Part shown: in pieces, positions 1 to 5,220 of the stretch
How the letters are laid out: the number at the start of each line of letters is the position of its first letter
Position numbering within the stretch: the first letter of the stretch is position 1
DNA from: Lachnospiraceae bacterium
Lineage (GTDB): Bacteria > Bacillota > Clostridia > Lachnospirales > Lachnospiraceae
Assembly: GCA_021199395.1 (NCBI GenBank)
Contig: JAJQIE010000325.1
Span: 1-6,435 of the forward strand
DNA: 6,435 nucleotides
Direction: 5' to 3'
Position numbers and translations under genes: made by a program
The notes under the pieces: generated by a model
What the model was told of the DNA's origin: nothing
Seen by the model: only the letters and a program-made list of their open reading frames with translations
Database searches by the model: none

Positions 1-193
1 CAATCAGCACATACACATAATGTAAAAAAGCCGGAATCTGCTTATAAATGGCAAGCTCCCTTTGAATGCTGTGCCCCATAAATCTGCAGGTAAACGCAAA
101 AATCGCCGCGGCAATCACCAGGCCGAAGATCACGATCTCCAGTGTAACGGAGCCATTATAGATAACCCACAGAGCAAAGTACAACAGATACAT
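1..193 (-). CDS. mrpE: Na+/H+ antiporter subunit E (MrpE/MnhE family), 5' part only
   Basis: This gene starts at 193 and runs off the left edge, so only 64 codons are visible. The start is set by an AGGAGG ribosome binding site at 208-203, nine bases before the ATG. The peptide begins MYLLYFALWVIYNGSVTLEI and continues with a hydrophobic stretch FGLVIAAAIFAF. That is two probable membrane segments around a short NGS-V-TLE turn, as in the N-terminus of MrpE/MnhE proteins (PF01899). A cytoplasmic stretch CRFMGHSIQRELAIYKQIP follows, and a further hydrophobic segment begins at the edge. In the family, subunit E is a small membrane part of the multi-subunit cation/proton antiporter that exports Na+ in exchange for H+. 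It is the first gene after a ~420-bp gap, so it probably heads an mrp operon continuing to the left. The family call rests on a short sequence and could not be searched. Confidence 0.72.
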   Translation of the reverse strand, partial: MYLLYFALWVIYNGSVTLEIVIFGLVIAAAIFAFTCRFMGHSIQRELAIYKQIPAFLHYVYVLI

Positions 194-329
194 TGCAATC
201 TGCCTCCTTTTTTACAACTTTCTTTACATCCTTTTCATAAAATTCTTATACAGTTTAACTCATTTTTATTTTTCAGTCCAGAGTTATTTTCGACCATATT
301 GTTCTGCATTTTATTCTGTTTATTGTACA

Positions 330-356
330 ATTTTAAAGGCTTACTTTGTCTGTCAA
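330..356 (-). promoter_or_regulatory. tentative housekeeping promoter for the mrpE gene
   Basis: A perfect -35 hexamer TTGACA (356-351) is followed by TAAAAT (335-330) after only 15 bases, shorter than the usual 16-18. A second possible -10, TACAAT, lies 23 bases after the -35, which is too far. The surrounding 200-400 stretch is AT-rich and leads to the mrpE start about 135 bases on. The -35 is convincing and the -10 assignment is not. Confidence 0.28.
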
Positions 357-434
357 TATGCGCTTTTTTCTCAGATGAATGTTACAAGAGATGAAATAAT
401 CAGACAATTTCGTCAAGATCCGGCATATATCCTG

Positions 435-580
435 CATTGTTTTCAGTCACCATCTCTGAATCCGTAAACAAGATTTTCCGCTATTGAGCAGATGCAGAAT
501 TCCGCAGCGGGGCGTGTCTGACATATGGCGGAAATCTCTTTACACGCCTCGCCACCTGAAAACAACGATAGCCTTTCAGG
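435..580 (-). repeat. nested inverted-repeat element between spoVAE and mrpE
   Basis: Outer arms CATTGTTTTCAG (435-446) and CTGAAAACAACG (556-567) can form a 12-bp stem in a minus-strand transcript, with one G-U pair. Inside them a second pair of arms, GATTTTCCGC (472-481) and GCGGAAATC (528-536), is complementary apart from one extra T. CCTGAAA (555-561) can instead pair with TTTCAGG (574-580), which excludes the outer stem. There is no T-run, so it is not an obvious terminator. Short open frames exist on the minus strand (for example 524-447, 25 residues beginning MSDTPRCGILHLL), without a good ribosome binding site. The pattern fits a dispersed structured intergenic repeat or a degenerate RNA element. 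The sequence looks familiar to me as an intergenic repeat of Lachnospiraceae, but that is recollection, not a search. Of the rest of the 194-614 gap, 194-400 is AT-rich leader sequence and I see no gene in 581-614. Confidence 0.4.
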
Positions 581-614
581 GCTCAGAGACAGCGAAGGTT
601 ATCATCCGAATCCG

Positions 615-971
615 TTACTCCTTCATCTTAGGCCGAAAGATCCAGCTCGCAATATAGGAAAAAATCAGCGCGGCACTGATTCCGACTGCGCTCGCTTTTA
701 ATCCTCCCGTAAACAGTCCCAGCAGCCCCTGGTCGTCAACCGCCTCCTTCACGCCCTTCCAGAGCGTATTTCCAAAACCGGGCAGCGGTACCGACGCGCC
801 CGCCCCGGCAAAATCTATGAGCTTATCATACAGCCCCACTGATCCGAGCACGGCTCCCAGACACACAAGGATCACCATGATGCGTCCCGGCATCAGCTTT
901 GTTTTTTCCAGTAAAATCTGGACGAGGGCACAGATCAGGCCTCCCACCCAGAATGCGTTGATATAATCCAT
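615..971 (-). CDS. spoVAE: stage V sporulation protein AE (SpoVAE/SpoVAEB)
   Basis: This 118-residue membrane protein belongs to the SpoVA channel that moves Ca-dipicolinic acid into the forespore during sporulation and out during germination. Three hydrophobic stretches are visible: residues ~3-21, ~30-58 and ~83-112. The conserved GLFTGGLKASAVGI lies at 85-98, and the tail RPKMKE is basic. The length matches the ~116 residues usual for the family. A start seven codons upstream (992) exists, but the ribosome binding site AGGAGA at 986-981 lies inside that extension, nine bases before the ATG at 971. I therefore take MDYINAFW as the N-terminus. The gene follows spoVAD, the usual order, but with a 135-bp gap in place of close coupling. 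I see no clear terminator after the stop. Confidence 0.9.
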   Translation of the reverse strand: MDYINAFWVGGLICALVQILLEKTKLMPGRIMVILVCLGAVLGSVGLYDKLIDFAGAGASVPLPGFGNTLWKGVKEAVDDQGLLGLFTGGLKASAVGISAALIFSYIASWIFRPKMKE

Positions 972-980
972 GTATTGATT

Positions 981-986
981 TCTCCT
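981..986 (-). promoter_or_regulatory. ribosome binding site that fixes the spoVAE start
   Basis: AGGAGA (986-981) sits nine bases upstream of the ATG at 971 and falls inside codons 3-4 of the longer open frame starting at 992. No comparable site precedes 992, so the shorter start is favoured. Confidence 0.75.
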
Positions 987-999
987 TTTCATATCTTAT

Positions 1000-1045
1000 A
1001 CTTGCATTTTGCAGATAAATCTGCAATGGCTGACTTGCATTTTGC
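1000..1045. repeat. 13-bp direct repeats with an inverted repeat between them
   Basis: ACTTGCATTTTGC occurs identically at 1000-1012 and 1033-1045. An 8-bp inverted repeat, TTGCAGAT-AA-ATCTGCAA (1009-1026), starts within the first copy. It lies in the spoVAD-spoVAE gap just upstream of the spoVAE ribosome binding site. Role unknown: it could be a regulator-binding site, an mRNA fold affecting spoVAE translation, or a remnant of a small duplication. Confidence 0.5.
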
Positions 1046-1067
1046 TGCCCGTTTTTGATCCATATCC

Positions 1068-1103
1068 GTTCTGAACGCAGGCCACAGACCGCCTGTTCAG
1101 AAC
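1068..1103 (-). other. long hairpin immediately after spoVAD
   Basis: GTTCTGAACGCAGGC (1068-1082) and GCCTGTTCAGAAC (1091-1103) form a 13-bp stem interrupted by a two-base bulge, with an 8-base loop. It begins four bases beyond the spoVAD stop codon. On the minus strand the stem is followed by GGATATGGATC, with no T-run, so it does not look like an efficient intrinsic terminator. It may protect the 3' end of the spoVAD message or reduce read-through into spoVAE. Confidence 0.6.
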
Positions 1104-1106
1104 TGG

Positions 1107-2120
1107 TTAATCGCCTTCCAGTATTACGGCGTGGGCGATTCCCGGCACGGTCTGCCCTTCGTTGAAGCTGACCTTTGAGAGCAATGCTCCGGTCGGCACG
1201 AAAAGAACGCGTTTCCAGATTCCTTTTTCAAGCTTAGGCAATATCATGGCTGAGAGCACGACTGCCGAACAGCCGCAGCCGCTTCCACCCGCGTGTGTAT
1301 CCTGCTTTTCTTTATCGTAGATCTCTATACCGCAGTCCATATGCCTTCCTGAGATGTCAAACCCCTTTTCTTTCATCAGGTCGCTCAGGATATGCGAACC
1401 GATTGAACCGAGGTCGCCGGTGATAATCTTGTCATAATCCTCCGGCTGAAGGTTGAAATCCATCAGGTTCTGGTAAATCGTATCACCCGCGGCCGGAGCC
1501 ATACAGGCTCCCATATTCATATTGTCTTTAACACCCATGTCTACAATCCGTCCAGGCGTAGCCCCGCGCACCCTCACATGTCCCCCCTTGGCGGACAATA
1601 CAAAGGCTCCGCTTCCGGTGACCGTCCAGGAAGCTGAAAGGGGACGCTGTGAACCATACCCCATGGGAAACCGAAATTCCTTCTCAGCGCTGCCAAAGTG
1701 ACTGGACGTAATCGCCGCCGCATGATCCGCGTATCCTCCGGCAACCGTCATAGCCGCCAGCATCAGGGATTCCCCGCAGGTCGAGCACGCTCCGTACAGC
1801 CCAAATAACGGAATGTCCGTATCTCCGTTTCCAAAGGAAGTCGCAATCAGCTGCGCCAGCAGATCCCCGCCGAACAGATACCGGATCTGCCACGCTTCCA
1901 GCCCTGCCTTTCCGATTGCCGTCTGCAGAGCTTCCTTCTGCATCGTACTCTCCGCCTGCTCCCAGGTATCCTCTCCGAACTCCGCCTCCGGCGATATCAG
2001 ATCAAAAAGCTCGCCAAGCGGTCCTTCTCCCTCCTTTGGTCCGACGACCGAAGCACTGCTGATAATCCGCGGCGCATTCTGAAATTCCACGCTCTGTTTT
2101 CCCGCCATCTGATTGACCAT
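1107..2120 (-). CDS. spoVAD: stage V sporulation protein AD (SpoVAD)
   Basis: SpoVAD is the soluble, thiolase-fold subunit of the SpoVA machinery on the spore inner membrane. In Bacillus subtilis it binds dipicolinic acid directly and is needed for its uptake into the forespore. The 337-residue length is essentially that of the B. subtilis protein (~338). Typical stretches are RIISSASVVGP (19-28), FGLYGACSTCGESLMLAA (106-123) with the active-site-like Cys112, ITSSHFGSAEKEFRFP (137-152) and HAGGSGCGCSAVV (276-288). The start at 2120 has a strong AGGAGG site eight bases upstream. A second ATG at codon 5 has none as well placed. A sigma-G-like promoter lies upstream, which suits forespore expression. 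In most spore formers spoVAC directly precedes spoVAD; here the preceding gene is plsC, separated by a terminator and promoter. Confidence 0.96.
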   Translation of the reverse strand: MVNQMAGKQSVEFQNAPRIISSASVVGPKEGEGPLGELFDLISPEAEFGEDTWEQAESTMQKEALQTAIGKAGLEAWQIRYLFGGDLLAQLIATSFGNGDTDIPLFGLYGACSTCGESLMLAAMTVAGGYADHAAAITSSHFGSAEKEFRFPMGYGSQRPLSASWTVTGSGAFVLSAKGGHVRVRGATPGRIVDMGVKDNMNMGACMAPAAGDTIYQNLMDFNLQPEDYDKIITGDLGSIGSHILSDLMKEKGFDISGRHMDCGIEIYDKEKQDTHAGGSGCGCSAVVLSAMILPKLEKGIWKRVLFVPTGALLSKVSFNEGQTVPGIAHAVILEGD

Positions 2121-2194
2121 CCTGTTACCCTCCTGTGCTTATCCGGCTGCGCGCCACGCGCACCGCTTCTCTGGCAGCCCGTACCGCAGTTTCA

Positions 2195-2218
2195 TGTGCA
2201 TTCTGCGCATTATGCACA
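2195..2218 (-). other. hairpin in the spoVAD leader
   Basis: TGTGCAT (2218-2212) and ATGCACA (2201-2195) form a perfect 7-bp stem around a 10-base loop. It lies in the ~120-base untranslated leader between the sigma-G-like promoter and the spoVAD ribosome binding site. It could be incidental. Confidence 0.35.
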
Positions 2219-2245
2219 GGTTTTTACAGTACGGTCTACTGGCAA

Positions 2246-2274
2246 TAGTATGTCCATGAACGGGAATTCTATGT
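2246..2274 (-). promoter_or_regulatory. sigma-G-type (forespore) promoter for spoVAD-spoVAE
   Basis: A -35 element ACATA (2274-2270) is followed after 17 bases by CATACTA (2252-2246). The B. subtilis sigma-G consensus is roughly gHATR, N17-18, CATnHTA: four of five -35 positions match and all fixed -10 positions match. It lies just beyond the plsC terminator and points at spoVAD, a gene known to be sigma-G controlled. Transcription would start near 2239, giving a leader of about 118 bases. Confidence 0.6.
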
Positions 2275-2283
2275 ATAAAAAAG

Positions 2284-2312
2284 TAAAAAAAGAGCTGTTA
2301 TTCACAGCCCCT
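2284..2312 (-). terminator. rho-independent terminator after plsC
   Basis: Minus-strand arms AGGGGCTGT (2312-2304) and ACAGCTCTT (2298-2290) pair over 9 bp, with two G-U pairs and a 5-base loop. A T-run (T7 including the stem end, then ACTTTTTT) follows. It starts 18 bases after the plsC stop codon and separates the housekeeping cluster from the sporulation genes. Confidence 0.85.
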
Positions 2313-2329
2313 CTAAGAATATTTTAATC

Positions 2330-3049
2330 TCACTCCGCGCTTTCGCACTCCGCGATCTTCGCCTCAATCCGTCCTTTCACCATTGCGGCGATTTCCGGCG
2401 TTTTCATGCCCTTATATTCCTCATACGGGATCGGATCCAGAAAATGCGCCTGCACCGTCACCCTTTTTACCGAGCCGGTATCAAATGCCTTGTACGAATC
2501 CACCAGCGCTACCGGCACGATCGGGCATTTGGCTTTTGTCGCGCTCTTAAAGCTTCCGCCTTTGAAATCCAGAAGCTTATTGCCATCCCTGCTGCGCGTT
2601 CCCTCCGCAAAGATGATATATTTCGTCCCCTGCTTTACCTCCTCGGCCACCTGCAAAACCACCTGCAGCCCCTGCCGCGCGTCTGACCGATCCAGTGAAA
2701 GCGCGCCCAGACAGATGATGATCTGTTTTAAAAGCGGAATTTCCGCAAGCTCTTTCTTCAGAACCGCCGATATCGGCTGCTTATGCAGATAAATCAGAAC
2801 CATGATATCAAACAGCCCCTGATGATTCGGGTACAGAATATACCCGCCCTCTTCCGGCAGATTTTCAATCCCGCTCGAAACCACATCCACCCGGCCGCCT
2901 TTAATACCGCGTTCCGCAATCTCATGGATCACCGCATACCGCTCTTCCATCGTATATCTTTCCGGATGTGCAGCAATGCGCATCAGACGGATAAAAACCG
3001 CCGGCACTCGCCAGAGATTTACCAGAAGCATCCACAGAATCCGTTTCAT
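2330..3049 (-). CDS. plsC: 1-acyl-sn-glycerol-3-phosphate acyltransferase (PlsC/LPLAT family)
   Basis: This 239-residue enzyme should transfer an acyl chain to the sn-2 position of lysophosphatidic acid, giving phosphatidic acid at the inner face of the membrane. The family motifs are all present in order: the catalytic H-x4-D as NHQGLFD (His76, Asp81), a LDRSD block at 119-123, the substrate-binding FAEGTRSR at 147-154 (Glu149-Gly-Thr) and IVPVAL at 177-182. A hydrophobic N-terminal stretch (residues 4-23) probably anchors it in the membrane. The start at 3049 has a GGGAGG site at good spacing, and its ATG overlaps the stop of the HAD gene (ATGA), suggesting translational coupling. A terminator follows. 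The substrate is inferred from the family; a related lysophospholipid acyltransferase activity cannot be excluded. Confidence 0.93.
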   Translation of the reverse strand: MKRILWMLLVNLWRVPAVFIRLMRIAAHPERYTMEERYAVIHEIAERGIKGGRVDVVSSGIENLPEEGGYILYPNHQGLFDIMVLIYLHKQPISAVLKKELAEIPLLKQIIICLGALSLDRSDARQGLQVVLQVAEEVKQGTKYIIFAEGTRSRDGNKLLDFKGGSFKSATKAKCPIVPVALVDSYKAFDTGSVKRVTVQAHFLDPIPYEEYKGMKTPEIAAMVKGRIEAKIAECESAE

Positions 3050-3795
3050 TTTGATACCTCCCTCGCCTGATATCGTTTTTCTGTTTCTTCTTCATTTACT
3101 ATTTCCGGCAAAGCATTCCGCTCCGCTTTTTCTCCGACTCCAGAGATACTAATCAGCTCCGCAAAGCTGGATATCTCCGCATCCGCGTGATCCGCCGTCC
3201 CGAATCCGTAAGCTGCAAATATAAATGGAATCCCGGCTTCTTTTGCCGCGTCTGCGTCCCCCTGTGTATCCCCGACGTATACCGGAGCCTGTAACGCATT
3301 GCGCTCCACTACAAGCCGGATGTTTTCGCTCTTGCTTTTCCCGTTATTCCCGTAACACTCAAAATCCGTAATATAAGAGCCAAGCCCTGTCTTTTCAAGA
3401 AACAGTTCGATATATCCGGCCTGACAATTGCTGACAATAAACAATGACACCCCGGCCGCCAGTTCCCGGATCGTCTCCGGCACGCCCGGATAACAGATCC
3501 TGCACTCGTCTTCCCTGAGCGCCTGGTGCTCATATCCGCAGCAGACCTTCATGATGTGATATCTGTGCTCCGGCGTCAGCTGCGGCAGCAGATGATCCGC
3601 GATCACATCCATAGGTCTGCCGAAAAGCGCCTGCAGCATTTCCGGCGTCACTGTCATATCCGGGCAGCCGTTTTCACGCACAGCCCGCGTCCATGCCTTT
3701 GCGACAATCCCCGTAGAGTTCCAGAGTGTGCCATCCACATCCAGAATCATCCCGTCCATTTTCCGTTTCATCCTTCTATCAGTCTCCCGTTTCAT
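3046..3795 (-). CDS. HAD-superfamily phosphatase, phosphoglycolate phosphatase-like
   Basis: This is a cytoplasmic hydrolase of the haloacid dehalogenase superfamily. Motif I is LDVDGTLW with the nucleophile Asp19 and the general acid/base Asp21. Motif II is FIVSN (Ser122), the motif III lysine is within GKSKSEN (152-158), and motif IV is VGDTQGD (174-180). An alpha-helical cap lies between motifs I and II (~25-105), as in Gph-type phosphatases. The substrate cannot be read from the sequence. The start is uncertain: the ATG at 3795 has only a modest AAGGGA site, and ATGs at 3771, 3759 and 3750 would remove a basic leader MKRETDRRMKRK that relatives usually lack. The C-terminal ~30 residues (GEKAERNALPEIVNEEETEK) are charged and look like a lineage-specific tail. 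It sits 72 bases after the LOG gene and overlaps plsC by four bases, so the three are probably co-transcribed. Confidence 0.87.
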   Translation of the reverse strand: MKRETDRRMKRKMDGMILDVDGTLWNSTGIVAKAWTRAVRENGCPDMTVTPEMLQALFGRPMDVIADHLLPQLTPEHRYHIMKVCCGYEHQALREDECRICYPGVPETIRELAAGVSLFIVSNCQAGYIELFLEKTGLGSYITDFECYGNNGKSKSENIRLVVERNALQAPVYVGDTQGDADAAKEAGIPFIFAAYGFGTADHADAEISSFAELISISGVGEKAERNALPEIVNEEETEKRYQAREVSK

Positions 3796-3867
3796 TTCTC
3801 TGTCCCTTAATTATGTTTCCAGCTACGCCAAAGCATGACGCTTTTGCCGACATTTTTATCCGCGCTT

Positions 3868-4422
3868 TTACCGGTGTTCTTCATTTCTCTGGCGTTCCAG
3901 CGCATCAAAAACCGCCCCACAGTCCGCAAGGTATTCAACCGCATCGTCCGAACCATAGTCCAGAAAGCCTTCCGACCGGTTCTTCTCCAGCATTTCACGC
4001 AATGGTTCATAGTACCCAAACGCATTCAGAATCACAATCGGCTTATTAAGTTCGCCGAGCATTTTCAGGCACAGCGTCCCAAAGAACTCATCATATGTAC
4101 CGATCCCGCCCGGCAGAACCGCAAACCCATCCGCAAGCTTTTCCATCATGGATTTCCGGTCGCTGATCGTGTCTGTGTGAATCACTTCGCTACAGCCCGG
4201 ATACGTCATCTCCTCACTGTCAAACAGCCTGGGTACCACAGCAATGATTTCCCCGCCGTTCTCCGACACGCCCGCGGCCACGCTTCCCATAATACCTTCA
4301 TTATAGCCGCCATATACGAGGGCGTGCCCCCGCAAAGCCAGCTCCCGTCCAAACTCATAGCCCAGAGCAAGGTATTTCTGATCCAGATGCTTTGAGGAAG
4401 CACAGTATACGCATACTCTCAT
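3868..4422 (-). CDS. LOG/TIGR00730 family Rossmann-fold protein (nucleoside-5'-monophosphate phosphoribohydrolase-like)
   Basis: This 184-residue protein has the hallmarks of the LOG (LONELY GUY) family. It starts with CVYCASS, followed by a YGGYNEGIMG nucleotide-binding loop (37-46), then SDRKSMM (87-93) with the conserved Arg-Lys, and the PGGIGTYDE signature (104-112, Glu112). In plants LOG enzymes release free cytokinin bases from cytokinin ribotides. Bacterial members hydrolyse AMP and related nucleotides to base and ribose 5-phosphate, and a similar cytoplasmic role is likely here. The third glycine of the usual YGGG loop is Tyr40 in this protein. The start at 4422 has a GGAGGGG site seven bases upstream. 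It is the first gene of a likely cluster with the HAD phosphatase and plsC. The family is certain but the physiological substrate is not. Confidence 0.9.
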   Translation of the reverse strand: MRVCVYCASSKHLDQKYLALGYEFGRELALRGHALVYGGYNEGIMGSVAAGVSENGGEIIAVVPRLFDSEEMTYPGCSEVIHTDTISDRKSMMEKLADGFAVLPGGIGTYDEFFGTLCLKMLGELNKPIVILNAFGYYEPLREMLEKNRSEGFLDYGSDDAVEYLADCGAVFDALERQRNEEHR

Positions 4423-4470
4423 GTAGAATCCCCTCCCTCATCCTGGTGTGCCGTCTCAATCATTTTTTAA

Positions 4471-4476
4471 ATTATA
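4471..4476 (-). promoter_or_regulatory. possible -10 element for the LOG-HAD-plsC cluster
   Basis: A perfect TATAAT (4476-4471) lies ~49 bases before the LOG start, in the 111-bp gap after mgsA. No good -35 is present at 16-18 bases (CGGAAT at 17), and there is no TG extension, so it may need an activator or be chance. I see no clear terminator for mgsA in this gap. Confidence 0.3.
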
Positions 4477-4533
4477 GTGCTGAATATGTCGTCATTCCGC
4501 CTTGCGTATGAAAAATTCATTCTGCGTAAGGTC

Positions 4534-5013
4534 TCAGCCATTCATCATGGAATCGACTCTCTGCTCGATGTTCCTGTTGTAATTAATCACCTGATGTACA
4601 TATTCCGTATTCATGTAGCTCGATGTAATCAGAAAATCTGCCGTAGCGCGATTGTTCGCCATCGGTATATCATAGACCTGGGCGATACGGAGCAGCGCCT
4701 TTACGTCCGGATCATGCGGCTGCGCCTCCAACGGATCGGAGAAAAATATAACCAGGTCAATTCCGCCCTCAACGATCTTCGCTCCGATCTGCTGGTCGCC
4801 GCCAAGCGGGCCGCTGTTGTAGCCCTTCACCGGAAGTCCCGTATTTTCCGCAATCAGCCTGGCTGTCGTCCCAGTCCCGCACAGGAAATGCTGCTGAAGG
4901 ATTTTCTTATTTTTTTTACACCATGCAACCAGTTCATTCTTTTTCCCGTCATGAGCAATCAGCGCAATTCGTTTCTGTTTTTCAATTGTAAAAGGAATGT
5001 ATTCATTTTTCAT
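4534..5013 (-). CDS. mgsA: methylglyoxal synthase
   Basis: MgsA converts dihydroxyacetone phosphate to methylglyoxal and inorganic phosphate in the cytoplasm. This bypass of lower glycolysis frees phosphate when sugar phosphates build up. At 159 residues the protein is close to the E. coli enzyme (152). Conserved pieces are IALIAHDGKK (16-25), the phosphate-binding CGTGTTA (45-51), SGPLGGDQQIGAKI (67-80) with the catalytic-aspartate candidate Asp73, FFSDPLEAQPHDPDVKALLR (90-109) and NRATADFLI (121-129). The start at 5013 has a perfect AGGAGG site nine bases upstream. A good housekeeping promoter ~115 bases upstream suggests it is transcribed separately from the oxidoreductase gene. Such enzymes are usually inhibited by phosphate; nothing here shows extra regulation. 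Confidence 0.97.
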   Translation of the reverse strand: MKNEYIPFTIEKQKRIALIAHDGKKNELVAWCKKNKKILQQHFLCGTGTTARLIAENTGLPVKGYNSGPLGGDQQIGAKIVEGGIDLVIFFSDPLEAQPHDPDVKALLRIAQVYDIPMANNRATADFLITSSYMNTEYVHQVINYNRNIEQRVDSMMNG

Positions 5014-5135
5014 AATATTCTTGCCTCCTGACCCGGATAAACCGGAATATAAAATTTTCTATCGCACAGGCAAAAGCTTTCTGAGCACTCATAAGAAACA
5101 GCGCCGGAGATTTTTAAAGCTGTCCCCGTCCCACG

Positions 5136-5164
5136 ACTATAGCCGAATTTCCTGCTGCGGTCAA
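5136..5164 (-). promoter_or_regulatory. sigma-A-type promoter for mgsA
   Basis: TTGACC (5164-5159) and TATAGT (5141-5136) are separated by exactly 17 bases; each hexamer differs from consensus at one position. Transcription would start near 5129, leaving a leader of ~115 bases before mgsA. A short CCGG-TTTAT-CCGG fold lies just before the ribosome binding site. The 5014-5219 gap contains no gene I can support. Confidence 0.65.
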
Positions 5165-5200
5165 GCAAAAACGCAGATTTTACACATCCTGTGCTGCAAA

Positions 5201-5220
5201 AAAACACACTTTTGTCTTTT
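5201..5220 (-). terminator. weak terminator candidate after the oxidoreductase gene
   Basis: AAAAGACA (5220-5213) and TGTGTTTT (5208-5201) can pair over seven of eight positions around a 4-base loop, and the T-run extends to 5198. The stem is AT-rich with a G-G mismatch and starts right at the stop codon. Efficiency is doubtful. Confidence 0.25.

Noticed and set aside
62..394. 110-codon plus-strand open frame at the left edge
   Set aside because: It overlaps the start of the mrpE gene on the other strand and then crosses AT-rich intergenic sequence; it is low-complexity Phe/Leu-rich and has no ribosome binding site.
447..524. 25-codon minus-strand open frame (MSDTPRCGILHLL...) in the intergenic element
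   Set aside because: There is no ribosome binding site and it lies entirely within the nested inverted repeats. It is more likely an accidental frame of a repeat than a peptide gene, though I note it in the repeat entry.
826..1026. 66-codon minus-strand open frame overlapping spoVAE
   Set aside because: It is out of frame with spoVAE, whose membrane segments and GLFTGGL motif identify the real frame.
1068..1103. Rho-independent terminator after spoVAD
   Set aside because: The stem is good, but no T-run follows on either strand, so I list it only as a hairpin.
3835..4395. 186-codon plus-strand open frame
   Set aside because: It is fully antisense to the LOG-family gene, whose motifs are clear. 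The translated protein has no recognisable features.
4477..5031. 184-codon plus-strand open frame
   Set aside because: It is antisense to mgsA across its whole length. The mgsA motifs and ribosome binding site decide the strand.
5010..5207. 65-codon minus-strand open frame between the oxidoreductase gene and mgsA
   Set aside because: It spans the mgsA promoter and ribosome binding site, has no recognisable domain, and its start lacks a ribosome binding site.
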